Positions 12,676-23,858 of a DNA stretch of 64,000 nucleotides are shown here, in pieces. Each line of letters begins with the position of its first letter. The stretch's first letter is position 1. The stretch is from Strigamia acuminata (lineage: Eukaryota; Arthropoda; Chilopoda; Geophilomorpha; Linotaeniidae): the NCBI GenBank assembly GCA_949358305.1, contig CASHSZ010000011.1, positions 34,001-98,000 of the forward strand. Reading direction: 5' to 3'. A model generated the notes under the pieces. It did no database searches. It was given only the letters and a program-made list of their open reading frames with translations, and was not told the origin of the DNA. The translations under genes were made by a program, and so were the position numbers.

Positions 12676-13105
12676 AGAAACAAACAAACAAACAAACAAA
12701 CAAACAAACAAACAAACAAATAAACAAATAAAGTAAATTAAAGTAAAGTAAAGTAAAATAAGGTAAAGTAAAGTAAACTCGTAAATGAGCGAGTGTGTGA
12801 GTACGGACGATCGAGTTGAGACAAGAGAAAATACCTCTCGCGGCCACTCCAGGCTGTTTGTTTGAGGAAAGAACGCGGGTAAGGAAAAAGAGAAAAAAAA
12901 ATATAAAAAAAAAGAAATATGCACAAAGTTGGGTGATGGAAATGCCAAAACGTTACCTTCTTCATCCTTTTCCACGCGCTCCCTCCCGCCCTCGTCTCCC
13001 TCTTCACGGCCTTCTTATCGCCTCTCTTCTCTTTCGTCTTTCTGGCGCCCTTTTTCTCTTCCGTCCCCTTCTCCGTTCTCACCTCTCCCCCCTCATCATT
13101 CGGCT

Positions 13106-13140
<35 letters not shown>

Positions 13141-15206
13141 TCCTCATCCTCCTTCTTCTCCTTCTCCGCCATCATCCTCTCTTCCTCCTCTTCTTCCTCT
13201 TTCTTCTTCTTCTCCGCAATCACCCTCTTTTCCTCCACTTCTTCCTCCTTTTTCTTCTTCTCCGCCATCACCCTCTTTTCCTCCTCTTCTTCCTCCTTCT
13301 TCTTCTCTTCCGCCCTCGCCTTCTTTTCCTCCTCTTTTCTCTTCTTCTTCTCCCTTTTCTCCTTCTTCTTCTTCTTCTTCTCCTCCTTCTCCTCCTCCTC
13401 TTTCTTCTTCTTCTCCGCCATCGCCCTCTCTTCCTCCTCTTCTTCCTCTTTCTTCTTCTTCTCCGCCATCGCCCTCTTTTCCTTCTCTTTCGCTAACCAC
13501 CCACGCATCCAATCACTCCTCTCGTCGGCTTCACTCTCGCTCAGCTCCTCGTCGGCCTCGTCATCGCTCTGCCCGTCGTCGGTGTCACTACTGTCATCCT
13601 CACTCTGCTCCCCCTCGGTCTCTTTCGCGTCTCTCTTTTTCCTACAAAAGAGGTGAAATTGTGAGACATTGCGCGCGACCCGCAAAGAACGCGTCAAACT
13701 TACACCGGCGACGCGCCCGTGGACTCCGCGGACCGCCGCTCGCTCATCGCCCGACCCGCGGGCCGCGACAAACCCGGTGCCAACGCATTCGATGGTTGCT
13801 GCTGTTGTCGTGGCGAATCTGGCTGGATCTGGAAAGGAGCGAAACGAGCGGCGGACTAAGAAAATAAAATAAAACGAGCGTGGGAATGACGATTCTTTCA
13901 CTCACCGGCGCCGTCGACCGCGACTTCGGACCGCGCAGCATCATCATCGCCGCCTCGAACACCCCAAGTCGTCCGGTCTGCGACCCGGCCGTTGTTGTCG
14001 CCGTCGCCTGCGACTCGAGCGACGCCTGGCTATTCAGGGGCAGCGTGGTGTCCTGCGACTCTTCGTCCTCGTCTTCGCCCGGGGACCGAGAAAGCTGCGT
14101 CACCCGCGAGAAAACGAAATAAACGGGATCGATAAAATAAAATAATTACGCGATAATTCTTTTACTCACCGTCTCGGGTCCCGCGGGCCGTGGTCGGGGG
14201 TCGACCGTCGACGACGACGAGCCCGGCACGACCTGGAAGAAAACAAACGAACAGACAAATATAAGTAAACGAGCGAATTAAAGAAAAAGGCGGGCGAAAG
14301 AAAAGAAAAGAAGGAGTAACTTATGAAACGAGGCGAAACGAAACAGATCCGAGTTGGTCGGATGCGCTCTAACGCTCGTTCTCGGGCGCTACTTTGACGG
14401 CGGACGGGCAAGCGTCGAGGCCTCGGCTCGATTTTTACCGGACTCGAACTTTTTTGTTCGTGCACGTTTCGACCCAAACAAACCAACAACAATTTCACTC
14501 ACCGTCGATGGGGATGGCGGCGGTAGTGGCGAATACGTCGGCGATTGCAGTAGCGGCGACGGTAGTGACGATGACAGCGACGACCGACTCGCGGACCGTC
14601 GCGTGGGCAGCGTGACCTGGAAAGAGGCGGACGAGTTAATAAGATGAAATAATAGTGGGACAAAAATATTTTTTTTTTTTTTTTTTTTTTTCTAAACCCA
14701 CCACCCTGTCGGGTCCTGTCGGACTCGGCACGGGCGCGTTGCCGTCGTCCGGGAAGCGAGGCTGCAACCCTTCGTCGATGGACACGACCTGGAAACGAAC
14801 GAACAAATAAAAAGAAAAAGATAAATAAAAATAAAAGGAAAAATAGAAATAAAAATAAAAATAAGTGGAAAAGTAAGATATAAAGTAACGCGTGAAACAA
14901 AACGAAACAAATCGAGGCGATTCTTTCACTCGGCGCTACCTTTGGTTCCTCGGTGGTCGACTCGGACGCCGCCGACGTCGTCCGCTGCAGCCGCGGCATG
15001 TCGGGAACCACCGCCTCGTCGTCGATCGTGGCCTGTAAATAAGCGATCGAATTAATTAAATGAATGGATGAATAGATGGTTTACGGAACGACTCTTTCAC
15101 TTACGGGTTTCGCCGCTACAGCCACGGCATCCGTTTCTTCGACCTCGACCTCCGTTCCGATGTTGAGCTCGGTCTCATCGACTATTTTTTCTTCTTCTTT
15201 TTCCAT
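10359..15206 (-). CDS. large two-zinc-finger protein (family member A)
   Basis: This is an unrecognised family. About 14 exons join in phase from ATG 15,206 (MEKEEEKIVDETELN) to TAA 10,359, giving roughly 1,000-1,100 residues. In order: six short Ser/Pro/acid-rich exons; a Gln-rich exon; a very long Lys/Glu charged exon with repeated AEKKKKEEE units (about 13,640-12,955); a Pro-rich exon; an Ala-rich exon ending in zinc finger 1 (HYCAMC, split by a phase-1 intron); an exon with FRHWRKWH and AARGLLRLYSR; an exon with zinc finger 2 (CPLCSATPSADGLADHWLDVHRF) and an acidic, basic-cluster tail; a 20-codon exon; and a Lys-rich C terminus. The three central exons match two short genes just upstream and a plus-strand gene at 41.6 kb. 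Probably a nuclear protein. Confidence 0.72.
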
Positions 15207-16020
15207 CTGGTGTCTACGCGGGAGAAGAAAAATTAAATAAATAAATAATTAAATAAATAAAACAAACGAACAACGTGAAAATGTGAAAATAAATTGAGTG
15301 ACAAGCGACGATAAACCGGGAACGAGGGATCGAAGATGGGGCGACAGAACACGTCGCGCGAAATCCGCGAGCGGGACACCGAGCCCGCTACCCCGGCCGT
15401 TTGCGTCTCGTTATTTTATTTCATTTTATTTTTATTTATTTTTATTAATTAATTAATTAATTAATTAATTAATTAATTGATCAGTTAGTTAATTAAAACT
15501 AATTAAAAAGAAAAAAAAGTTGAAATGAAGCTGTTCCCGCGATCAAGTTTTCTCGCCGCCATGAGCGACGCGACCGAAACGCGACCAAACGAATTTGCAC
15601 GCCGTATTGGCGTACGCTGTTCCGCGTGTACGGGTGCATACGTGTGGTCGCGATCGTGGTTAATAGACCAATTTGTTTACTCACTCGACAATCGACAGGC
15701 AATTGATAAACGTTGTTGGTGCCAAACAATCGCGCGCTAGGGTGCACCGTGGATAAACAAACCCGTGTGACATCTGGTGACAAGTCCGCGAACAATTTCA
15801 TTTCATTTCTAACCTACAAGTAGGCGGTTTAATCAAACCAACCATCGGTTTATATTTAAAAAAAAACAAAACAAACAAGAGAAAAAAATAAAATAAAATA
15901 AAATAAAATAAAATAAAATAAAAGGAGTCGGCGTCAAAGGAAACCGTGGTAGCGGCGCCAACGGGACGAATCCGATCTATCAATAAGACGGGCGACCCGG
16001 CGCTGGCCGAGGAGGCGCGC

Positions 16021-16060
<40 letters not shown>

Positions 16061-16702
16061 GCTTGTCTGTCTCGTTTCGAAGTTGACGGATATGTTGGTC
16101 GATTTCTTTTGTTTTATCATCTATTTTGTTGTTCATTCCCTCTCTTACACGGTCGCGCCGAAACGTAACGACACCACCGCCCCTCGTTACGTCGTTCCCG
16201 GCAGCCGTCGCTCGCCCGACGCGCCCTCGCGCGCTCCCGTGTCCCCCGCACGCGCCTAAACGCGGTCACGTCGCAGAAGCGCGCCGATCCAGTGCCCTGA
16301 TCAAAGACGTTTTGTTTCGATTTTATCGTCGCTGCGTGAGGAGAAGACAAAGACGACGACGACGACGACGACGAAGTTCGGAAAGAGAGTCGAGAGGCTG
16401 ACGAGGAAGATGCGGGAGAAGACAAAAGTGGTCGCGTTGAAGTTGAACTTGACGAGGAAGAGGCTCGGGGGCCCGGGGACCGACCTGTACGAGTTGGGAG
16501 CGGATGAGTTGGAGACGGTGGACGACAAGGACGAGTCGTTTGTTTGTAATAATAACGATGTAATGATGTAATAATAATAATAATAACAACAAAAACAACA
16601 ACAACAACAATTACAATGGTTAATGTGGATTTATTTATTTTTTTTTTATTTTATTTATTTTTTTTTTTTATATATTTGAGACAATACAATAAAAGAAAAA
16701 GA
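15207..16702. other. upstream region of member A and mixed intergenic sequence
   Basis: It contains TAAT and TTAATTAA repeats (15,440-15,500), a (TAAAA)n run near 15,890, a TGTC microsatellite (16,020-16,060), and an ATA repeat near 16,570. Short acidic open frames on the plus strand at 16,340-16,570 lack splice or homology support. TTTATT runs at 16,630-16,660 supply minus-strand AATAAA signals for the next gene. Confidence 0.5.
16020..16060. repeat. (TGTC)n microsatellite
   Basis: This is a tandem GTCT/TGTC tract of about ten units. Confidence 0.85.
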
Positions 16703-17203
16703 TCAAATTAACGAAATCCTGTGCGCCTCCGTCCAATGGCCAATCAGGTTGTCTGGAGAGGGTGTCTCCGCACAAAACGGACAGCGTCTGCCGCGTTGGT
16801 GCACCTGCCCCAATATCTAAAAGAGGGGGGGGGAAGGGAGGAAGAAACGAATTAGTTGGTTGGTTAACTAGACGAAGGAGTTAAATGCTCACCAACGCTA
16901 GATGAGCGGGCTCGCGCGAATACATTCGTAGCAATCCCCGGATGGCCTCGTCCGCACCTTCACGGATGTCGTGTCGCTGTCGCCAGTGGCGGAAGATGTC
17001 CATGTAAAAGTAGCCGTCCGGGTCTGAAATAAATAAGAAAAATAAAAATAAAATAAAATAAAAGAAAATGAAAAAATAAAAAGAAAATGGACGACTAATA
17101 AGTAGATAAATAGATGTTTCTCACCGTTTGGGTGCTCGCCGCACAAAACGCAGTAATACGACCTACCGCCCTCTTCTCTGTGTGGTGCTGGTGCTCCGTT
17201 CAT
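16703..17203 (-). CDS. miniature two-zinc-finger protein (family member B1)
   Basis: Three exons, 17,203-17,125, 17,023-16,893 and 16,816-16,703, give a 107-residue protein with consistent phases (1, then 0). Residues 1-26 carry the first half of finger 1 (YYCVLCGEHP). Exon 2 completes it with FRHWRQRH and has AIRGLLRMYSR. Exon 3 carries finger 2 (CPFCAETPSPDNLIGHWTEAHR) and stops with TGA. It is essentially the central domain of member A without the long charged arms. Exon 2 is 131 bases, the same as in member B2. A GTAAGT-rich tract upstream suggests a noncoding first exon. It may bind nucleic acid or act as a small competitor of the long paralogues; this is inference. Confidence 0.72.
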
Positions 17204-17289
17204 CTTTCTTTCTTCCGTGTGGGAGACGAATAAAGAATTAATTAATTAATTGAAAATAAATTGGAAAGGGAGATCACACAAAGCATCAA

Positions 17290-17297
17290 ACTTACTC

Positions 17298-17352
<55 letters not shown>
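17290..17352. repeat. (ACTT)n microsatellite at a probable splice donor
   Basis: About 15 tandem ACTT units read as repeated GTAAGT on the minus strand, where the donor of B1's untranslated first exon is expected. Confidence 0.7.
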
Positions 17353-17930
17353 AACGAAGACGATGTGGCGACGGGGACCGGGCGGATGATGAAACGCGCA
17401 CTTGATCCACGTTGTCGTGACACTTGATGTCGAGACCGCAAACCATTTCGTCTGGACTACGGAGCGCCCGGAGATGCGCTGTACCGCGCTCGGTACAACG
17501 AGGAATTGTACGCGGGCGCGTGTGTGCAAAACATGCGGTCGATTAGCGACGTTCCCTCCGATATGCACTCGCCGAGTGAACGGGGTCGGCATCCCACGCC
17601 GAGAGAACCGTGCCGGAGAAAGAAAGTTGGAGTCGAAGCCAGCAAACGAGACTACCGGGAAACATCACGACCATCGTTGCGAACAACGTTGGCACGACAA
17701 AGACTTTAAAAAGACAGGCACGCTCGGGCACCCGGTGGAAGGCGAATCCTCTCGATGGCGCGTCCCATGCCGAGGGAACCGTGCCGGAGAAAGAAAGTTG
17801 GAGTCGAAGCCAGGCGGCCGAATTCCGCCACCCGGAAGTGCGTTCGTGTCCAGTTGATCGGGGACGGAAAGAAGATCGTGGCTTGCGCGCCCAGAGACGG
17901 ATGTTTGTTTGAATTTTAACGAGATGGAAA
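17353..17930. other. B1 upstream region with short direct repeat
   Basis: The first ~120 bases resemble the region upstream of B2 (19,670-19,800). A segment at about 17,592-17,645 recurs at about 17,765-17,815 (shared CCGTGCCGGAGAAAGAAAG). A further piece near 17,655-17,740 resembles, in inverted form, 18,360-18,440. No intact gene is seen. Confidence 0.5.
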
Positions 17931-18863
17931 ACGACGGAGTTTTGGTTGCCGGATTCGGTCGTAGCGGGGCACGCCGTTGGTGATGTTCCCGGCGCGCGAT
18001 TCAAAGTGGTCAAAGTCGCTAATGTTTCGTTGTTGGCTTTGTACGGGGAGAAAAAGGAAAGACCGAGGTCTTAAAATGTGTTTGTTTTTTTTTTTTGTTT
18101 GTTTGCTTGTTTAGTGGCAAATTTGAATTCGATCGAGTTTCAAAAATAAATCGATCGAAACGTTAAAAACGAGACTTTAACGTAGAATTTCTCATTCGTT
18201 TTAATGGCGGCAACGACTTTTTGATCGGACGACACTATCGTTTATTACAAACAAACAGCGGGGTGGCGAGTAAACCGAGTGACTTCGGGCGCCGCGTTAG
18301 CATCCAAGAAACAATTAGCTCACCCGCGTGTTCGTCATCTTTGCTCGCCGCCGAGAGGATTTGCCTTCCATCGGGTGCCCGAGCGTGTCTGTCTTTTTCG
18401 AAGTCTTCGTCGCGCCAAACGTTGTTCGCGACGATGATCACGATGTTTCCTCGCAGTTCGCCGACCTCGCGGTTTACCCGCTTCGCTCGTTGGATACGGA
18501 AGGTCGATCGGTTTATTTTTGAATTTTGGTCGCCGAGTTCGAATTTGCCGCCGAATTTGTTCGCGCGGTCTCTCGCCGTAATATGTTTTGTTTCTTTTTT
18601 TTTTTCTTTCTTGATTTTCTGTTTAATTTTTATTTATTTATTTATTTATTTATTTTTTTATTTATTAATTAATTAATTTATTTTTTTTTTTTACGAACCA
18701 AAAAAAAAAAAAACACATTTTAAGACCTCGGTCTTTCCTTTTTCTCCCCGTACAAAGCCAACAACGAAACATTTGCGACTTTGGCCACTTTGAATCGCGC
18801 GCCGGGAACATCACCAATGGCGTGCCCCGCTACAACCGAATCCGGCAACCAAAACTCCGTCGT
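17931..18863. mobile_element. foldback element with ~160 bp inverted arms
   Basis: The arm at 17,931-18,091 is the near-perfect reverse complement of the arm at 18,700-18,863 (outer ends ACGACGGAGTTTTGG and its complement; inner ends near AAAATGTGTTTG). The ~600 bases between have degraded coding-like sequence on the minus strand that resembles 17,655-17,740. No transposase is present, so it would be non-autonomous. Confidence 0.65.
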
Positions 18864-19070
18864 CCGCCTCGTTAAATAACAACTACGATTAATGTGGATT
18901 TTTTTTTATTTTTATTTTTATTTTTATTCTTATTTTTTTTATTTTTAATTAATTAAAACAAATAAAAAGAAATGAAGAAGAAGTCATACAATACAAAAAA
19001 AAACAAAAAAACAAAAAAACAAAAAAAGGTCAAATAAAATCGAATGCACGGTCCACCGATGCTGTCTCCG

Positions 19071-19588
19071 TCATCCCTGGTGGGCGGTCGGTGCTTGAAA
19101 TCTATGCGCTTCCACCCAATGGGTAGAGAGATCCTCGAAAAAGGGTGTTTCCGCGCAAAACGGACAGCGTCCGTCGTTGTGTCGGTACACCCGTCTCAGT
19201 GCCTTGAAAAAAAAATAAAAAATAAAAAAAAATAAATTAGTTGACTAGTTAACTCGGCGAAGAAACTAAAAGCTCACCAATGCCAAACGAACGGGGTCGC
19301 GCGAATGGATTCGTAGCAGCCCTCGGGTGGAATCGTCCGCATCTCCGCCGATGTTATGGTACCGTCGCCAGTGACGAAAGGCATCTTTACAGAAAACACC
19401 GTTCGGTTCTGAAACGAGAAAAAATTAAAATCAAATAAAATATACATAATTAAAAAATAAATAAATAAATAAATTGAACAACTGATAAGTAAATAAATGG
19501 ATGTTTGTTTCTTACTGTCGGGGTATTTACCGCAGCACAAAGCGCAGTAATGTGACTTGTCGCCCTCTGCATGCTGCGCTCCTTCCAT
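19071..19588 (-). CDS. miniature two-zinc-finger protein (family member B2)
   Basis: This is a paralogue of B1 with the same three-exon plan: 19,588-19,516, 19,408-19,278 and 19,202-19,071, phases 1 then 0, about 111 residues. Finger 1 is split by the intron: HYCALCCGKYP, then FRHWRRYH. The helix-like STRGLLRIHSR follows. Finger 2 is CPFCAETPFFEDLSTHWVEAHR, with a TGA stop at 19,071. The middle exon is again exactly 131 bases. T-rich sequence at 18,900-18,945 provides minus-strand AATAAA signals. An upstream segment similar to B1's shows that gene and promoter region were duplicated together. Confidence 0.72.
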
Positions 19589-19897
19589 CTTTCTTCTGTG
19601 TGGGAGACGAGTAGAGAATTGAAAATAAATTGGAGAGAGAAACCACACAAAACACCAAACTTACCAACGGAGACGAAGTGCCGATGAAAACCGGGAGGAA
19701 AATGAAACACTCGCGCGATATACGCTGTCGGACCAACGTGCGCGTTTGTCGTGACATCTGGTGTCGAGCTCGCAAACCATTTCGTGGCCGCGCGAGTCGA
19801 GGCCGTCGACTTCGAGTGGTAGCCGAGACCGTAAATGAATTCGCTTTTACCGCGACGAATCTCGCGCGACCGCGACTCCGCAAAAATACCGTATATG

Positions 19898-20346
19898 GCC
19901 CGTAACGGCCCGCCGACGGTCCCGTAACGGTCCCGTCACGACCCCGTCAACGGCTTGTACGGGCCGTGATGGGGTCGTGACGGGACCGTCGGCGGCCCGT
20001 TAACGGACCGTGCGGGCCGTTACGGGATCGTGACGGTCCCGTCACGATCCCGTCAACGGCTTGTACGGGCCGTTACGAGATCGTGACGGTCCCGTTGGCG
20101 GCTCGTTAACGGCCCGTACAAGCCGTTGACGGGATCGTGACGGTCCCGTCACGATCCCGTAACGGCTCGCACGGGCCGTTAACGGGCCGCCGACGGTCCC
20201 GTGACGGTCCCGTAACGGCCTTCGTTCCCGGACTTCGGCTCGCCGACGGCCCGTACGACCTCATGCGGGCCGTTAACGGCCCGTTAACGGGCCGCCGACG
20301 GTCCCGTCACGATCCCGTAACGGCCCGTCATGATCCCGTAACGGGC
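19898..20346. repeat. GTTAAC-core satellite, segment 1
   Basis: This is a tandem and inverted mixture of the units GGCCGTTAACGGGCC, GATCGTGACGGGACC and GGACCGTCGGCGGCCCG. It is the first outlier of the large array at 25-33.5 kb. Confidence 0.85.
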
Positions 20347-20750
20347 TGAAAACGGGAAAACTGAGGGAGTCGGGTGCGAGACCACGTGACCCGGAGTGTG
20401 GTTTTTGGGGGCGAGGGCCGTCCTCCGACCGCGCCGTGACGCGCCCCGAGTCGGATCAAGAGTCACGGCGCGTCGCGGCGCTTTCGGAGCACGCGACCCG
20501 ATCCCCCCCCTCCCTCCCGTCACAAAAACCACGTTTTAGCGAAACCCTTGACCGGTCACAAAACCCACCGAACACCGAAAAGCAACGAACAAAACGCGCT
20601 CGGTCGCACGAACTACTCGGCCAAAACAACATCCGCAAATTCCGCATCGCAGTCGCGATCAACGAAACAACGTATAGGCCGCCGTAATGTTAAAAAGCGG
20701 GACCCTTTCGCCCCCGACAAAATCCGCACACATACCCCAAGGTTAAACGA
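20334..20750 (+). repeat. array-flanking repeat Q, forward copy
   Basis: It starts where the satellite ends, with CGGGCTGAAAACGGGAAAAC and CCACGTGACCCGGAGTGTGG, and runs to the segment ending CCCCAAGGTTAA. Pieces recur at 27,815-27,940 and 28,380-28,775, and in inverted form at 24,900-25,000 and 29,580-29,700. Confidence 0.7.
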
Positions 20751-20791
20751 GCGTTTCATTCGCCCATTTATCCGTCGGTCTCTTCTAGGCC

Positions 20792-20970
20792 ATGGCGGAC
20801 GGTTTTCCCAAAACTGACGCGGACGCGCGTGTGTGGGTCGCCACGACAACATCGCCCTCTTCCTTCTCGCTTCGACGGACGACTGTGTGTGTTCGCTCAA
20901 TCCGCGACGTCTTCACGACCGAACACGTGTCAATTTTGGACAGCCGACTGGCCGATTAATTCTGTTTCGT
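20792..20970 (+). pseudogene. internally deleted piggyBac-like remnant
   Basis: It begins with an ATG and about 20 codons matching exon 1 of the piggyBac-like gene (compare MADGFPKTDADARVWVA with MTDGFPKTDAGARVWVA). It then jumps, after a short unrelated stretch, to sequence resembling that gene's 3' UTR (GACGTCTTCACGACCGA...). All catalytic exons are missing. It marks the left end of the old third copy of the duplicated block. Confidence 0.65.
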
Positions 20971-21021
20971 TTTATTTTATTATATTTTATTGTATTTTAT
21001 TTCATTTTTCCATTTTTATTA

Positions 21022-21071
<50 letters not shown>

Positions 21072-21227
21072 TAACAACAACAAAAACAAAGGCGATGACG
21101 ACGTATTGTCGGTGCCAACGAGGAAAAAAAAAAAAAAAAACAAAAAAAAAAAAGAAGAAGAATTGAAAACAAATGAAACAGGGATAAATAAAAACGAACG
21201 AATTAACTAATTAATTAATCGATCAAT
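20971..21227. other. decayed spacer of the old block copy
   Basis: It contains a TTA microsatellite (21,020-21,070) and A-rich sequence. The piece around 21,092-21,120 matches 741-775, the spacer between piggyBac-like and coiled-coil genes. Confidence 0.5.
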
Positions 21228-22318
21228 TTATTGGTCCACCGGTCGATCGGTCGCGTCGGGGCGCGTTGGAGCGATGGCCCGGTGCTCGCGGTACCCACTC
21301 GTCGTGGCCGTGGCCGCGTCCATCGCCTCGTCCGACTCGGATCGCTCTCGGGTTTCGGTCGGTCCTTCGGCAACGACAATGGTGGCTGGCGGTTGGTCGT
21401 CGGGCTCTCGGGTCGGCGAGTGACTCAACTGGGGACAAGTAAAGTAAAGTAAAGTAAAGTAAAGTAAAGTAAAATAAAACAAAGTAAATGGAAAATAAAT
21501 TGGCCGGGGTGGGACGGTGTCTAATCGAAATCGAGTTTGACCCCGTGCGCCGTGAAATGGGAAGGGGGGAAAGAGAGAGAGACAGAGACAGACAGACACT
21601 CACGTGTTCTTGTCTCGGGCGCTTCTCGAGATCCAACGCCTTTTTTTTTAAGTCCTCCACCTCCACGTCATGAGCCGACTCCGACTCCGGCTCCGACTCG
21701 AGTGGTCGTCGTTGTTGTTGCTGCCACTGCTGCCACTGCTGCTCTCGCTCCCGCTCCCACTGCTGCTCCGACTGCTCCAGCTCCAATCGCTCCCGCTCCA
21801 ATCCCTCCCACTCTCGCTGCTCCCGCTCTCGTTGCTCCCGCTCCTGTCGACGCCACGCCCGCCGATAGACCGCGCTTTCTCGGTCCAACTGTTCGAGACG
21901 CAAATGGATTTGGCGCTGGTGGGACACCTCTTGTAGTCTCAACCGCTCATCAAGTTCTCTCTTCTTCGCCTCCAACCGTCTTCGCATCTCTCGCTTGAAC
22001 CTCTCCAACTCGTCGTCCGTGGTTCGACGCAGTTGTCGTTGCTCCTCTCCCAGCTGGTTTCCCAGCGCCCACAGGAGCCGCGCGGTCGACGGCGGCTCTT
22101 CCTCCCCCTCCTCTCCTTCCTTCTTTTCGAACGGCAGCTCGAATTCGACCGCCCCAGTCTAGAGAGAACGAAGGAACGAACGAATGAACAAAAATATTGC
22201 GCCGGGTAACGCGGGGCAACGCGAAAATTTTTACTCACTTCGACCTCGAGTTTGACTCCTCGTTTAACGTCGCGCAACATGGCGGCGTCGATCTCGGTTA
22301 GGTCTTCGTCGTCGTTGT

Positions 22319-22396
<78 letters not shown>

Positions 22397-22564
22397 CAAC
22401 GACAGCGCCATTGCCGTCTTCTTCGTCGTCGTCGGTGATGTCAACCTGAAAGCAAAATTTTAAGCGGGGCGACGTGACACGTCGAAGAAAATAAACGCGC
22501 TCACCGTGACGACGGGAATGGGCGGCCATCTCGGATCCTCGTTTCGTTCGCGGTTCGGTTCCAT
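21228..22564 (-). CDS. coiled-coil protein, diverged paralogue (old block copy)
   Basis: It has the same four-exon plan as the gene at 883-2,451. ATG at 22,564 (MEPNRERNEDPRWPP) ends at GTGAGC. Exon 2 is acidic with a long Ala run from a GCC/GGC microsatellite (22,320-22,390). Exon 3 has [29 protein letters not shown] and a Glu/Arg/Gln coiled coil, ending at CAC before GTGAGT. Exon 4 starts LSHSPTREPDD and stops at 21,228. The PE repeat and second coiled coil of the other copies are nearly absent, so the protein is shorter. All junctions stay in phase, so it may still be functional despite the decay of its neighbours. Confidence 0.6.
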
Positions 22565-22785
22565 CTGAAAAACGGAACGAAAAGTTGACGCCGACTGACG
22601 AGAACGAAATGGTTGTCGCGGTAATAGCGTTGGAGAAACTTACCACGTTGTGTATGTATGTATGTATGTATGTATGTATGTATGTATGTATGTATGTATG
22701 AATGGATAAATGTCTGTCGGTCGTCGAACGAAGTTGGTCGCAAAACGCAGACGTCGCGTGGTCGGGAAAAGTGCACTCACTCACA

Positions 22786-22840
<55 letters not shown>

Positions 22841-23040
22841 GCGAGATGTGACGCTAGAGCATGTCGGTCGACCGGTGACGCGAAAAAGATTAATGAATAA
22901 ACGACACTAATAATGGCAATAACTGACAACTAATAATTAATAATCAATAATTAATTAATAATCGACGATTAATAATCAATAACCGATAATGATTAGTAAT
23001 AACGACAAACGTCGTCATCGAAAATAGCGACGCTTTGTCT

Positions 23041-23290
23041 CCGGGCCCGGGTGGCCGAGCGGGCAGAGTTACCTGCCGTACGGAGTTGTGGATCGAGGGT
23101 TCGAATCCCGCTCCCGCGAGTTTTCGTTTCTGGCAAAGCTGTATTGTCAAACACGCATTCCATTGACATTGCCATACATTGTGCCGTTTCAGTTTGGTCC
23201 CTTCTTCGTTTCAGATAGTGATGGTGAACACTCTCCCGCGAGGTTGCGGGAGGGTGGGGGGGAGTCGAAAGATTCGGCTCTCCTTTTATT
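23041..23290 (+). repeat. tRNA-derived SINE-like repeat (old block copy)
   Basis: It is in the same relative place as the repeat at 2,777 in block copy 1. A box TGGCCGAGCGG, B box GGTTCGAATCC, and the usual GC hairpin and CTCTCCTTTTATTT tail are present. The stem GGCAG/CTGCC is kept with loop AGTTAC. Confidence 0.7.
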
Positions 23291-23389
23291 TCTTCGTTTT
23301 ATTTTTTTATTTTCATTTACCGTTCTCATCTTTATTTTCATTCTCGTTTTTTATTTTCGTTTACATGTTTCTATTTTTATTTCCACGGT

Positions 23390-23536
23390 GTGTCGGGAGG
23401 GCGCGCGAAAACCTACTCGCCCAATCTCCGTGGTCGCATTTTCCAAATTTTGTCACTGGATTTCGCGCTTGCGGTGGGGATGGGCGCGCGCAGGCTCCGT
23501 CGTCGTGCCAGAAACTCCACTGTGTGATGTAGTCGC

Positions 23537-23567
<31 letters not shown>

Positions 23568-23600
23568 ACCTAAACCACCACCACCACCACCACCACCACC
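23390..23600 (+). pseudogene. remnant of the Ala-rich gene
   Basis: Sequence like the upstream exon region of block copy 1 (GTGTCGGGAGGGCG, then CGCATTTTCCAA) runs directly into sequence like the end of its last coding exon (CTCCGTCGTCGTGCCAG). Most of the coding region is lost. Position and order fit a decayed copy of the gene at 4,188-4,928. Confidence 0.5.
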
Positions 23601-23742
23601 ATCGTCGTCTCTTCTCTCCTTTTCTTTTAATTTTTGTTAATTTTTGTTAATTTTTGTTAATTTTGTAATTTTGTAATTTTGTAATTTTGTAATTTTGTAA
23701 TTTTTGAAATTTTTATTTTTAACTTTTGAATGTACAAATGTA

Positions 23743-23781
<39 letters not shown>

Positions 23782-23858
23782 ATACAATAATCAGACTTTA
23801 TTCTTCAGTCTTAAAAATATAAAAAAAATAAAAAAAAAAAATATTGTAAACCACTCGT

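Larger units (their letters stand above)
22565..23858. other. intergenic region of the old block copy
   Basis: It holds TATG (22,649-22,700) and CT (22,793-22,840) microsatellites, one SINE-like repeat, remnants of the Ala-rich gene, TTTTTGTTAA repeats near 23,630-23,700, and a TAAA tract near 23,745-23,785. No intact gene is seen. Confidence 0.55.

Noticed and set aside
12816-12860. Extra 19-base exon of zinc-finger member A
   Set aside because: It is flanked by plausible AG and GT, but including it shifts the phase and gives an early stop. Direct joining of the flanking exons is in phase.
16340-16570. Acidic/basic plus-strand frames before B1
   Set aside because: Two overlapping frames look equally protein-like, with no splice or start support. 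A GAC repeat explains the composition.
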